From positions 59,334,170 through 59,398,169 of the forward strand of contig OZ024903.1 in assembly GCA_964017125.1 (NCBI GenBank): DNA of 64,000 bases. Reading direction: 5' to 3'. The notes beneath the pieces are model-generated. The model ran no database searches. It had not been told where the DNA came from and saw nothing but the letters and a program-made list of their open reading frames with translations. This document shows, one piece after another, positions 37,761 to 49,500 of this stretch; positions within the stretch are counted from its first letter, which is position 1; every line of letters begins with the position of its first letter. Both the position numbers and the translations under genes were made by a program. The stretch is from Flabesymbios commensalis (Eukaryota > Annelida > Polychaeta > Terebellida > Flabelligeridae).

Positions 37761-38451
37761 CAAAACCAAGTATCTGCTTATTTCACAAGTGTGCAGATAC
37801 TGTCTATTGAAAGTGCTGTTACAAACAAGAAGGAGGCAGTGACATCAGCGTAAAGGAAGTATATACTTGCTTTACAAGTGAGCAAATACGGCCTTTTGGC
37901 AGCGCTACAGCAGGAAGAGCCAGTTAAAAAGCAGTAAATATCTAGTTTACCAGGGAGCCGATAATGCCTTTTGACTTTGCACAGGCAGAACAGAAAGTTA
38001 ACGACAGACGTTTTCTCTGAAAGTCAGACTGAAAACTTGGAGACTCTGTCTCCAAGTTGAAAATCACTGTTTGTTCTTATTTTGTCATTTGAGTTATGAT
38101 AAATGGACAATTTAGTTATGAAAAGTCAAGAGTCTTAGTTTCGTGACAATTGACCCTTCTTAATAGTCACTTTACCCACTGAACATCACACAGCATGTTT
38201 TCATATGTCAATGCTTCTTTCCATCATTGTGTGTTTTTTAGTATTAACCCTTTAACCGCCGGTGTCGCATATATTCGGGTTTACAATTTTTATCAGCACA
38301 TTAAGTACCACATTTTAAATATGTTAAAGATAGTGTCCATCTTATTACACAACCCATATCTTGTAGTATGCCGTGTGGAGGCCGTGTCCATCTGATTATA
38401 CACCACGTAGGCCTACCTTGTAGTATGCGGTTGGTCACAGGTGGGTAGTAT
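37761..38451. other. intergenic stretch, nothing recognised
   Basis: Non-coding, moderately AT-rich; two loosely similar passages mention TTTACAAGTGAGC/TTTACCAGGGAGC. No gene seen. It ends at the GTAT target site of the LTR element. Confidence 0.45.
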
Positions 38452-38803
38452 TGATAGGAGGAAGTAACTTGGGTCAAAGTTCCTAGCCTGTTCTAACTCC
38501 CGTCGGGGCAACAGTACATAATTTCATAAATAACTTGTGATTGACTCGATGATGGTTCTTGATGCTTTATTGGTTATAACTTCAACTTCGCTGTGCACTG
38601 TCTCAGATGGATCCCAGGATGGTGATGGAATGTTGAATGTGACGGCAGCCTTGTGGCATGTTGAGCGGGGCTGGTTGAGCTGCAAGTGCAAGAGTGAGTG
38701 GGTTTAGCCTCGTGGCTATGCGTCGTCGGTAGCGCCTGCCAGGGGGTGCAGCTCTTCGTCAGGTGCTGACCCCTGGCGAGCAAAACCGAAGCAGTCCCCC
38801 ACA
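38452..38803 (-). repeat. 3' LTR of the minus-strand LTR element
   Basis: It shares long blocks with 43023-43399, for example CAAAGTTCCTAGCCT, CTTCAACTTCGCTGTGCACT, AGATGGATCCCAGGATGG and AGTGAGTGGGTTTAGCCTCG. On the minus strand it opens TGTGGGGGACTGC and carries AATAAAGCATCAAG. Confidence 0.85.
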
Positions 38804-41800
38804 TTACCCCCGGGCTAAGTGACAACGTTGAACCTAGCTAACTTGTGGGTAAAGTGGAGGTTTCGTCGGGGCCCATCCGAGCAGTGCACCAAAAACGACA
38901 TTATTACAACAATAACTGAATGCGCAAAATACAGGGTGGGTGGGTGACGAAAACATCACGTGCGCAGCATAAACAATATTTTAAAAGTCCTTTCCCATCT
39001 TCTTAACACCAATGTTCTGAAGTTATGCTGCTGCGACGTGTGTCGTCCAACCTTATTTACATTTAATTAATACAATTAATATCCAGTTTAATTATTACAA
39101 AAATCGTTTGTAAACGTAAATTGCTTTGCAAAATTACTACGTTAATTTCATAATAAAACAATGTGGTATAATTAAAGTAGTGCGATGCGTGTGGCTGGTC
39201 CCGCCGGTTTTGCGCTGTAGTAGCGAGAACCAGCAACACGAATCGAGCAGGTGTGTGGAGAGTTCGTCCAACACATGCTAAACATATAGTAACGATGTAA
39301 AGCCGCAGTGCTTTATGCGTTATCGTTAAAAAGGCAGTATATGTAATACTGTAGCGAACGTCGTTCGTGGGTCGTTTTGTTTATCGCCAGCGTTATAATG
39401 CAAAGTATCTCAAAATCCCCGTTAGTGCAAGGATTGAAACTGCTAGTGATCGTGCTCGGGCCTTGTGAGCCTTTAATGTGAGCGATCAAGAGTGGCGTCA
39501 TACCGAGTAATCAGATCAGCCGTAGCAGGGGTGCATTATACGCTATGTGTGGGTAGGCCTGGGCGCACTGGTTGACTGTGTCCGCAGCTCATCCCTACCT
39601 GGTTCGGGCGCGCTGGTGGACAGTTTCTGCATGGCATCTACAGTAACCGTGCCTTACTAAAGGTTTGAAAATCGATAATGCAATTGCGATGTGTCGCAAT
39701 AGACATGTTTGAACATGTGTCGGGGTGAAATGTAACATGGAATGCATCGTCCCATGAAGTGTCACGTGAATGACATGACCGGCTACGTGACCGGCGCGAT
39801 ACGAGCAAAAGTCGCCCTCTTGCGGTGGCTAAACAGTTATATTATTAAAATTAGGCTAAACATGCATATGTCTGCTTCGTCTCCGAGCATGCGGGGAAAA
39901 GGCAGACACATGCGCATATCGTAAAAGTCGGCAGAAATTTGAATCATAGCAAATCATTAAACCTGAAATTCAGTTCTAAAAAAATTACCAATATCGGGTT
40001 GTTAGGCTGGTTAAAGTTAATATGAAAAAGCATGCAGAATAATTATTCATTAAAGTTCGTCAAGCCTATTAGGCTACTGATAACTGTGCAGGTAGGTATT
40101 TTTAAAATAACTGCTTTAATCTGAAATGTCTGAGAATGTTAATAAAAAATGCTGCTGGACGAAAGTTCTGATGAAATTAATTAGGCTGGTGCTGATGTGG
40201 TGAAGTTGGAATGTCATTATTGAAGGCTGTAGTCTATTGAAATCTGTGAATCTGTAAATCGCTGGTTATGTAGGTAGGGAAAATCTGATGCCGATAAGCT
40301 GGGGGAATTCCCCGTGGTTATGCCAATCGACCACAAGCAGTTTGGCCGTGGCGGCGGTTGCTGTAGACTGTGCTGCGTTTTGCTGTCTGGCTAGCTGGGC
40401 CGTATACTGTGTGTTGAGGCTTGAGCGGTGTAGACTGTAGTCTGAGCTGACTGCCTGTATACTTGAGCGGTATATGACGTCACCATTCAGCATGCCGTTT
40501 GTCCACAATACACTTCATACCAGTTTGGCGGAATTATGAATCTGACAGTCTGTCAAAATCATTTGACGTAAAAACAGTTTATATTTGACATTATTATTTA
40601 GTAAAACACCCAAATTGCGGCCTATGCGGCTAAATGTGCATATTTGAGCGGGTTTAATACGGCATACATTTATATTATGCCTGTTATTACAGTTCACACA
40701 ATCTTCTCTTGTCTACTGACAGTAAATAAATGACAGTACTGATGCGAATTTTGAACGTTGTATTGACGCAACTCTCACAATCTCAGCCACCCCGCCACAA
40801 TGTGGCTGCTATGGCTTGCCGCCGCGTTCAATCCATTAAATTCCATCCATAAAATCAGTGCACTGCGAAAAAATTCTTGAAATATGATGAAGTTGTGGAG
40901 TTGAGAAAGTAGGAATCACTTGAAGTAGGTTCTTGAAACTAGGGTCTGGTTGTAGATTGCTGTGATGCTGAGTAGATTATTTATAGTTCAGTTGAGTAGT
41001 TTCGCTGCTATGCGGAAAACGTGCTAAAGTGTAGACTTGAAATTGTGATGATTGTGGGTTCGGTTCAGAAGCTGTCTGCTGCTGCATGAATCGTTCTGAT
41101 GCATTAAATTATTTTATGAATAACACATTGCAATTGTGATAATTGTAGGTCACAATCTGTATATAGAATGCCAGAATAAATGCTAAATTGCTATTCTAAG
41201 CTATAGGGTAATAGTATTAGATAATTCGACCTGTGTGGAATTTTTTTTCCACATAAGTCGAAAAACACATGTTGTATCAAAATAATCATGGTAGCGCAAC
41301 AGTCAAGTCTTATATCCCGTTAATTAAATAACGAATAAAACTGGCCCATCATGAGAAAATTTCGTTCTCTTGACGATAGGCTGAGTGCGACTGTATTTTT
41401 TATCTAGTTTACAGTTCGACTTACTTCTGTAATTATTTTATTCAACTCTTGACTGACAGTAGTCTATAAAGACTATCTAGCGTAATTTCGCTGACGAGTA
41501 TTTCCCATGATGAACATCTTTTTTTTTTTATAAAATGTCCATCATGAAAATCATTCACAGTGACGTCGAAATCAATCACTCGCTTTGGTTCGTAGTATCA
41601 CACGTAGCTCTGTGCCCGTCGGTTTAGGTTGGTCGGGGGTGAGGGTGTTGTGTGCTATGTATGTATGGCGACATGATGTTGCCTTACCGAGTGAGTGGTG
41701 GCCGCACCGATTACAGCAGCAGGCGGTGAGTGGCGTACGTGATATATACAGCAGGCGGTGAGTGGCGTACGTGATATATATCATGTAGGCCTATGTGTGA

Positions 41801-43022
41801 TGGCGCATCGCTGGTAATCGAGTGCCGTGTGCAATAGGGCTGCATGCTTCAACTCATTAGCATATGCATAAACTAAGCGCCGTGCTTAGTCTAATAGATG
41901 CTGACCGCCAGGGGGCAGGTCAGCGCGAAATTACGGGAAAGTAGATAATCAAATTTCTAATCAAAACTATCACACAATGTGTAATATAATTTTAGACGTC
42001 AATTTGATGCTAAAATGCATTCAGCCTCTCTTTGAGGATTGAGAAAAAGATATATTTGAAAAAAAAAAATTTGCAGTGTCTAGATAATTTTTCCAGACAA
42101 CGTGTGGCCTTGATATGTGCACGGGGTTTGTCAATCACGCCATCGATTCAAGATAGCGGCTTAATTTATGCTAATTATGTCGAGTTGAAAGCGTGGGGTG
42201 ATCCTCGTAAAGGACGCCGATTTGGAGGGCTTGGGTAGCTATCGGTAGCCAATGGAGCTAAAGTTAGGGACACCCGCAGCAAAATGGCTGCCTCACCTAT
42301 ACATAGTAAAATATTTCTCCTGCCGCTGAAAACAAAATATGATTGTAAATTACAAAATATTGACCTACGGTCCTAACAATGATGTTTTAATAGACCAAAT
42401 AGGACCTTTTATTCACATATATTTCAGGCAAACAATTTTAAGTGGACCTAAGCCTATCAAAAGTTCTCTGAGTCGAGGCAATATTTTGTTTGAAAATTTT
42501 ATTTCTCTATTTTGCAGACAAGAAACCTAGTGGTATTTCTTGAATGGGCAGTAAAAATCGAATCACCCAATTATGGTGTACAACGATTTAAAATGAAGTT
42601 TTGAAAATATATTCACCTCCCAATCGCATACAGTGGCATAAATAGGAGAGAATTTTTTTAAAATTCTGACTTGTTAGGAATGAATCGAAAAGATTCTAAT
42701 TTGATTTCAAGCAAGAAGCCTCGTGACGGCCATCTTGAAAAATGGATCGCACGTGGTTATCGTCCAAAATTATAAAAAATTTCGCTGTTTTCCAGCGGAA
42801 ACGCACCTGCCTCTCTCCGGATAACCTTTCTAGCTAATCCTTACTGGCATATTTGACAATGTCCTACAATTACCTCGTACCTTTGGAAAAAATGATGTGT
42901 CATTTTTTCGAAAAAGATCCCCTAAATTTTCCAAAAAAGTATCCTCGAAACCAGTGGTTTTGCGTCGTGTGTTTCTCGGTGAAAGCACTGTTGCGAGTAC
43001 GATCAAACGTCAGGGTCACCAA

Positions 43023-43399
43023 TGATAGGACGAAGTAACTTGGGTCAAAGTTCCTAGCCTATTCTAACTCCCGTCGGGGCGACGGTACATAATTTCATAA
43101 ATAACTTGAGATTGACTCGATGATGGTACTTGATGCTTTATTGATTATAACTTCAACTTCGCTGTGCACTGTCCCAGATGGATCCCAGGATGGCGATAGA
43201 ATGTTGAACGCGGCGGCAGCCTCGTGACATGTTGAGCGGGGCTAGGACGGGACGTCCGCCTAGCCCGCTGGTTGATTTACAAGTGCAAGAGTGAGTGGGT
43301 TTAGCCTCGTGGCTCAGCGTCGTCGGTAGCGCCCGTCAGGTGGTGCAGCTCCTCGTCAGGTGCTGACCCCTGGTGAACGAAACCAAAGCGGTCAGCACA
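43023..43399 (-). repeat. 5' LTR of the minus-strand LTR element
   Basis: 377 bp, direct repeat of 38452-38803. On the minus strand it opens TGTGCTGACCGC and ends CCTATCA, immediately followed by TTGGTGACCC. Confidence 0.85.
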
Positions 43400-44174
43400 G
43401 TATGTCTTACTTTTTGGTGACAGGCTACATTTGAATAATAGCTGATAGCTATAGAACGCCAAAGTGGACTTTTCCTGCTACATTTATTTTGTTGGGCACA
43501 TTTTCATTTGTTGGTGCATACTTTTTTATGGTTGTGTTATATTCCATTTGTTGTTGCGTATATTTATTTGTCCCTGTCTAATTTAAGTTTTCTTTGTGCA
43601 GTTTTCATTTGTTGGTGCAAACTTTTTTTTGTCCCTGCTAGTTTTCAGTTTGTCTATGCTTAGAATTATTTGCTTGGTGCCGTATTTCGTTCGTGGTGCT
43701 GTTTTCTGTTCGGCATGCTAGCGACATCTGGTGCCGATATTGTAAGCTGGAGCTGTCCTTTTGTTTAGCTTAGGCGCCACCAAGTGAACGAGAGAGACTG
43801 TATTGACTTTCGGTCAGAAAATAAAGGATCCTGCTACTAAAAATAATTTTAAAGCTTCGTACTTAGAATTAAACAATGCATTTTAAAATTGTTTTGTCCA
43901 CACACCATGTAATTCATCAAATCCAATACCTGTTATAAAACAGGCCTAACATTCCAATAAGAAGTGTATCTAATTATTATACATGTTATACATAGGCTAG
44001 ACCTATAAAATAATTTTAGACCTATATAAATTGATAGGGGCGGATTAAATATTTTTATGGAAGCGTAGGCCTGAGTGTATAATTTAGTAGGAGGTTCAGG
44101 GGCATTCTATAGCTGCACGTTTATGACAACATAAATATTTTTGTATTGTAGGCCTATAGCCCTTCCTAATACCC

Positions 44175-44290
44175 TACAAAACGCGAAGCAGGGACCTGAT
44201 GTTGTTTCAATGCTGGACCAACGACGTAAATGGTGAACCAACATCGACCTCCATTTGTCAGTTACTCGTGTTCACTTTGACCCGCCTATG
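44175..44290. mobile_element. hairpin MITE in fold-back loop
   Basis: ACGCGAAGCAGGGACC, then TGTTGTTTCAATGCTGGACC, AACGACGTAAATGGTGAACC and a damaged right end near CTCGTGTTCACT. It is a degraded member of the TTGGACCAACGTC family. Confidence 0.5.
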
Positions 44291-44846
44291 CATTGTGTCC
44301 TGAATAAACCGTCCAGGGGCCTAGTGCACCACTTTAAGTCTAACGTGTGACGTTAATTGCCCACGTCAGATGTTGTAACGACCGACACTGACTGTCCCGA
44401 CTAACGTAGCTTAACGTCAGGTGCACAACACAAGGTGTTACAACGTATCACCAACGTGCAGCTTTTAAGTGTGGGCCAGCATCTGAGCCTTTGGCCCGCC
44501 ATTAAGACGCTCTTCCCCGACCGTGAGAAATTGCAGTCCGAATTACACCAAATTCAGTGATCAGGTGGTGATGTAAATCATCTTTTTTTCGCACAGTCTT
44601 TTATGATACCTCATGGGCATTTCAAAATATAGTGACAATGCTATGAGTGAATTCAAAGTGAATTTTGAATGACAAGAGAAACACGATCTATAGTGACAAT
44701 GCTATTCGAAAATATCAGACTATTTTATTTCATCGTTAGTCATCACATAGGCCTACAGTTATATAATTAATAGCGAAATGCGGTAAAATAAAATAATTGT
44801 AAAAAAAGCAGCCTTTACAGTAGGCTACCGGTAGCTGAGTTAATTA

Positions 44847-44954
44847 CCCAGCAAACAAGACGCATTCAACCATTGATGGGTTAATGTTGTACCAGCGTTG
44901 TAGAAGCTGGACCAACATTGAACCATCAATGGGTCAGTGACTTGTGCCTGCTGA
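44847..44954. mobile_element. hairpin MITE in fold-back loop, well preserved
   Basis: CCCAGCAAACAAGACGC on the left and GTGCCTGCTGAG on the right. Arms CAACCATTGATGGGTTAATG and CATTGAACCATCAATGGGTC pair around GCGTTGTAGAAGCTGG. Confidence 0.7.
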
Positions 44955-45014
44955 GTTATCATAGGGGCTGACTTAGTCTTAGGACACCAAGCTGTGGTTT
45001 GTGTGAGCTTGGCA

Positions 45015-45125
45015 TCCCATCCAACACGAGGCATTGGTCCGATGTCAAACTAATTCAGGGCCATCGTCTACGGCTCTGTCCCAGCGTTAGACCAATGCGG
45101 CTCAACGTCTCGTGTTTGTTATTAA
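45015..45125. mobile_element. hairpin MITE in fold-back loop, third copy
   Basis: CAACACGAGGCATTGGTCC and GACCAATGCGGCTCAACG arms, with right end GTCTCGTGTTTG. The centre is ATCGTCTACGGCTCTG. Same family as 44847-44954. Confidence 0.55.
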
Positions 45126-45745
45126 GGGGTTTGATGTTGGTCTAATGTAACATTATATTGGCCCACAATTACCCACTATTAGTATTACGTACATATTGTA
45201 CACAGACGGGCCGTTTTACCACACCATATAACTTGATGGTGTATCGCGTCGTGATCTAATCCAGCTACATTTACATCTATTTTGTCCATTTATAAAGCCT
45301 TTAAAAATATATGAATGATTGTGTTGAACATTTGAGGTTATTTCAGTCGAAATAAACAAAACAGTTATCCAGCTTTAATATATATCTAGTCTCTCTCGTT
45401 CACTTGGTGGCGCCTAAGCTAAACGAAATGACAGCTCCAACTTACAATATCGGCACCAGATGTCGCTAGCATGCCGAACAGAAAACAGCACGACGAACGA
45501 AATATGGCACCAAGCCGATAATTCTAAGCATAGACAAACTGAAAACTAGCAGGGACAAAAAAAAATTTGCCCCAACAAATAAAAACTGCACAAAGGAAAC
45601 ACAAATTATACAGGAACAAATAAATATAAGCACCAACAAATGGAATATAACACAACCAGAAAAAAAGTATGCATGAACAAATGAAAATGTGGCCAACTAA
45701 ATAAATGTAGCAGGGAAAGTCCACTTTTGCGTTCCATAGATAGCA

Positions 45746-46447
45746 GGGCTATACTTTTCTCTTCCACACTTTTTCGTGAAAATACGGGTTCTGTTATACT
45801 AACAACTATCTGTCAGTAATAGTGATGTAGTAACCCATATATTTATGTCAAAGTTATGTAAAGGTTAGAAAGTTATGTTTTGCCCTGGCACTCATCTTAC
45901 ATTTTCCACTAAAGAAGCCACATTATATAAAAAGAACGGCATAATTTAGCTCAACAAAACAATCTTGAAAAGAGGTACATGTATTGATAAGGTTCTTGTG
46001 AAAGTGGTTTTGAAGGTGGTCATTGATGATTTTGATTTCACAAGGGTGCAGGTGCTAATTTTCCAAATGGTTAGAAATAAGGTCAAATTCACTGTAAAAT
46101 ATTATTACGTTCCTAATGTTAACTTCAATTTATCCCCATTCATGAATGACCATTTATAATGGAAAAAAAATGTCCTGGTTGACATTACAGGGGTGAGGCT
46201 ACGTTAGCGCTGGAGTATAACCTTTTCCAGCGCATATTTTTTGGAATAACGTCATAATTTAACGACCACTGGTAGTCGTATGGGCGTGAAAGTGAAAATA
46301 GATTATCTTCTTGGGCTAACGTGTTATATATTCTTCAAAAATGTTTGAAAGTGTTCCAAATGTATTCACCGACCTCTGTACTAGTTAAAATGGTGTATTA
46401 CAAAAGATAATTGGACTAGAATTGATAACTGTTCTCAAATTTGACTA
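45746..46447. other. intergenic stretch, nothing recognised
   Basis: AT-rich non-coding sequence between the fold-back element and a MITE. The open frame 45965-46159 has no recognisable domain. Confidence 0.45.
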
Positions 46448-46793
46448 TAGGGGCCCTTTATGGGTGGGTCAGATCCTCACTTTCCTCGCATTTTAGAGGC
46501 AAATCCTCGTTTTCCTCACTTTTTCAAAATCCTCAGTTTCCTCACTAAAATCCTCACTTTTTCATCCTCACAAAAGTTGACACACCTGATGTAGGATTGC
46601 CAGATTTCTGGCTTATTATGAGGCCTCACAAACAATGATCATTTCGTTTCCCAAATTCCTCGTTTTTGCAGCTTGATCTTTGCATTTAGGCTTGAACACT
46701 TGATCTTCAGTTCTATGATCCTCCATCCTCGGATTTTTAAAATCCTCGCGAGGAACTGGCAATCCTCGTTTTTATCCATAGAAGGCCCCACTA
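46448..46793. mobile_element. 346-bp MITE rich in AATCCTCGTTTTCCTC words
   Basis: TAGGGGCCCTTTATGGG on the left and CCATAGAAGGCCCCACTA on the right are inverted ends, flanked by TA (46446-46447 and 46794-46795). Inside are repeated CCTCACTTTCCTCG, AATCCTCGTTTTCCTC and AATCCTCACTTT words. There is no coding capacity. A TA duplication suggests Tc1/mariner-type mobilisation. Confidence 0.65.
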
Positions 46794-46795
46794 TA

Positions 46796-48000
46796 CACCG
46801 GCTGCCATTCATCTTGAATAAGTAAAATAACAAACAAACCAATAAAGTGTTACTTTGACATGGCTATTAGGCCTACTATGATTCTAATTCACCGCCAATA
46901 ATAATGAAATCGTGTTTTGTATAAAGAATAATTGTGTCCTAATTGACATCACAAGGGTGATCTTGGTGTCCGATGTAATAAACTCTTGGGCTAAAAGGGT
47001 TAAGTATTGTTTTAATTGTCTAGGAGTGGTCTGGATTGATTCCCTCATCACCAGACCAGTTCAAATGGCATATTACAAAATAAATTTGAGCTAAAATTGA
47101 TCAATTTACACATTTTCCTATATTCTCCATATTTCAAAATCGCGTTTTTGCTACGGTAATCAAATACTTTACTAAATAGCTCATAAATTAGTAGTGCACA
47201 CCGATATATCTTTACAACCGGCAGATAACACCTCTACAACATTAAATAGGTTTTAGGTATATACATTCTTGTGTAAACGGGACCATTATTTTAATGCTGG
47301 TCCACCGTCTACGGGGCTGGTCCAGCATCTATCCAACGTCGGGTCAACGTCTTTGCCGGGGCGGCACATGATCACCAAGAAATAAATAGTAAGCATGACG
47401 TGACGAAATTTCCGCTCCTGGTGTTTCCTCAGTCATTAAGCACAATCCGTTGAACCGATGTTGTCTTATAAGTTAATGTGGGCTTACGTCGTGTTTGACC
47501 GCCTGCACGATAGACAGAGAGCGCACAGACACAAAACTGAGCGGACGAACTATGAGTGGTGAGAGATAAAGCAATATGTTTCCGTCATTAGGGCCACACC
47601 CAAGAACCCGTAGGTCTCTCGTGTCGGTAGGGAGGGATTGCTCTGGTCACAGAATGGAGTAAATAGTACCCGTTTTGGGCTTGACAGATTAATATGTGTA
47701 TTCTGGTTTGAACAATTATAAAAAATTATAACCAAGACTAGATAGGTGTTCAAATTATTATTTATTTTTGCATTTCAGCTCATATTTTAGTATATACATT
47801 GATAGCTTGACATTAAATAGAGAGCACATGTATATGTAACCTTTATCATATTAACTGGTCAGTTTACTGAAACAAATGCTCTTAAACTGCTTTTAAAGAC
47901 TGATAAGTTATCTTCTGCAGATTTTTGAAATCCCATAAATTTACAAAAATATATATTTTTTTTCACTAATCGTATGCACCAAATGAAATAATTATTTATT
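46796..48000. other. intergenic stretch with one MITE remnant
   Basis: A hairpin MITE remnant (TGCTGGTCCACCGTCTACGG, CAACGTCGGGTCAACGTC) lies at about 47276-47366. The rest is non-coding with no recognised gene; the minus-strand frame 47550-47753 has no domain. Confidence 0.45.
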
Positions 48001-48784
48001 TAAAACGACACAATCAGGCTAAAATCATCAAAAAATTATTATTTTTATTTTGGTTTCTTAATACATGTATGGCCATATGATGAAAACATGTTCATAGACT
48101 AGAATTGCGGAAGTTTTTTAATTTTGTGTTTTTACTAGTTTAAGGCGTAATTTTTTTACTTTTGTGTTTTTACTAGTTTTAAGCAAGAATTGAGGACCAT
48201 ATTTAATTTCGAACATGCATGTCCCAAAATAAAAAATACTGGAATAACTTGATAAATGTTTTCTAGAACACTTGCTACGTTACCACAGCAACCCAAAATT
48301 TAGAAGACTTTTCTAGTCTATAGACATGCATGTTCTCGTAATATGGCCATATTAAAGGGACTGGCCCAGGCTAAAATCATAAAAAAATCGGTGAATTTAT
48401 TTTGGCTTCTTAATATGACCATATGATGTGAACATGTCCATAGACTAGAACTGCAAAAGTTTTTAATTTTTGTGCTGCGCATTCACCAGTTAGGCTAGAT
48501 ATAGAGCCGAAATTCCTGATTTATAATTATTGACAACCATGTCAAAAATTAGAAATACGGGAGTTTCGTCTCTATATCTAGTCTAACTGGTGAATGCGCA
48601 GCAGAAAAATTAAAAAAACTTTTGCAGTTCTAGTCTATGGACATATTTACATCATATTGTCATATCACGAAGCCAAAATAAAATCACCGATTTTTTTATG
48701 ATTTTAGCCTGGGCCAGTCCCTTTAAGAAGCTAAAGTAAAAATACTGATTTTTTTATGATCTCAGCCTGATTGTGTTGCTTTAA
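48001..48784. mobile_element. palindromic MITE (outer), CAATCAGGCTAAAATCAT ends
   Basis: ACGACACAATCAGGCTAAAA on the left and CTCAGCCTGATTGTGTTGCT on the right are the inverted ends of an outer palindrome, related to 4689-5054. It is interrupted by a second element at 48355-48723. Mirrored words include CATAGACTAGAATTGCGGAA and CTAGTCTATAGACATGCATG. Confidence 0.7.
48355..48723. mobile_element. 369-bp palindromic MITE nested in its relative
   Basis: AAGGGACTGGCCCAGGCTAA opens and TTAGCCTGGGCCAGTCCCTT closes the element, and TA flanks both sides (48353-48354, 48724-48725). Both arms are nearly perfect for well over 100 bp, for example GCTAAAATCATAAAAAAATC and its complement, and the mirrored GCGCATTCACCAGTTAG and CTAACTGGTGAATGCGC. 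From base 15 on, the arms are nearly the same as those of the outer element, so a family member jumped into its own relative. The near-perfect arms suggest a fairly recent event. Confidence 0.85.
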
Positions 48785-49500
48785 CATATGAAAAAGTAGT
48801 GTTAATGTCCCACTTTTGGCACAAGTATTGATAGTTTAAAATATCAGGGGTCATTTTCTTTTATCAAAGTATAAGCTTGAGTCAGTAAAATACTCTATAC
48901 GAATGTATGCAATAATCACATTTATGAAAAGTGAGCCAGGGGGTTTAACCCCTTCGAGCTAGGAAAATTTCAAAATATTAGACCTTTCAGGGTAAATCTT
49001 AGGGCTTGTTGAGATTTGTGGAGGGGGGTCCCAGTAATCCAAAGTAGGGGAGTCTGGAACCCTCCCCCCCCCCACTGGAATAAACACACTGATGGTTACT
49101 AATTCACTACTTTCGAAATCGCTTGTTTTCAAGTGTTTAAGACTCAATATAATAATCGGCAGTTTACATTTTCTTGTCCTGTGCTCTCTAATCGATTTAG
49201 GTTTTCAAGGTGAGCAAAATATATGAGCGTGAGGTCGCATATTCACAAAGAGGAGATTTCCATGTCTGGATATTGAGTATTATAACAACTGCTGCAGCCA
49301 TCTACTCTGTAGGAGGTCACGCTGAGAAATATTTTAATTCTTGATTTCATGTCAAGTAAAAGCCACAGCTAGAACACTATTTTTTCAGTGGATCAGGTAA
49401 AAAATGTTAGACTACATCAAATTTTCTTCTGTCGAGATGCACAGGAATCTGGTCAAATGGAATGTCGGCATAACAAAACATAATCCTCCGACACGCCGCG
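48785..49500. other. intergenic stretch, nothing recognised
   Basis: Non-coding; contains C-rich run CCCTCCCCCCCCCC near 49062. No gene or nameable repeat. Confidence 0.45.

Larger units (their letters stand above)
38452..43399 (-). mobile_element. fossil Gypsy-like LTR element, minus strand, both LTRs and target duplication
   Basis: The LTRs are 38452-38803 (3' LTR on the minus strand) and 43023-43399 (5' LTR). GTAT at 38448-38451 and 43400-43403 is a 4-bp target duplication. On the minus strand the 5' LTR begins TGTG and ends CCTATCA, followed by the priming-site-like TTGGTGACCC; the interior ends CGGGGGTAA before the 3' LTR. AATAAAG lies inside each LTR. By eye the LTRs are about 93% identical with one larger length difference, so the insertion is not recent. 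The interior is about 4.2 kb. Apart from a weak zinc-knuckle-like CNRCGH near 41700 I see no gag or pol. It is broken, or belongs to a non-coding family, as its relative at 23067-28525 also suggests. Confidence 0.8.
43440..45745. mobile_element. fold-back element with ~360-bp inverted arms
   Basis: The left arm (43440-43800) and right arm (45388-45745) are inverted repeats. Outer ends read CTATAGAACGCCAAAGTGGA and TCCACTTTTGCGTTCCATAG; inner ends read CACCAAGTGAACGAGAGAGA and TCTCTCTCGTTCACTTGGTG. The arms are themselves made of degenerate CATTTGTTGGTGCA-like units. The loop of about 1.6 kb has no coding sequence and holds three hairpin MITEs. Long inverted arms of short units around a non-coding loop are typical of fold-back elements. 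No flanking duplication is clear. Confidence 0.7.

Noticed and set aside
41572-41784. CNRCGHHSLGK peptide as a gag zinc knuckle
   Set aside because: Cysteine and histidine spacing does not fit the standard knuckle well enough to call it; it is mentioned only as a weak hint within the minus-strand LTR element.
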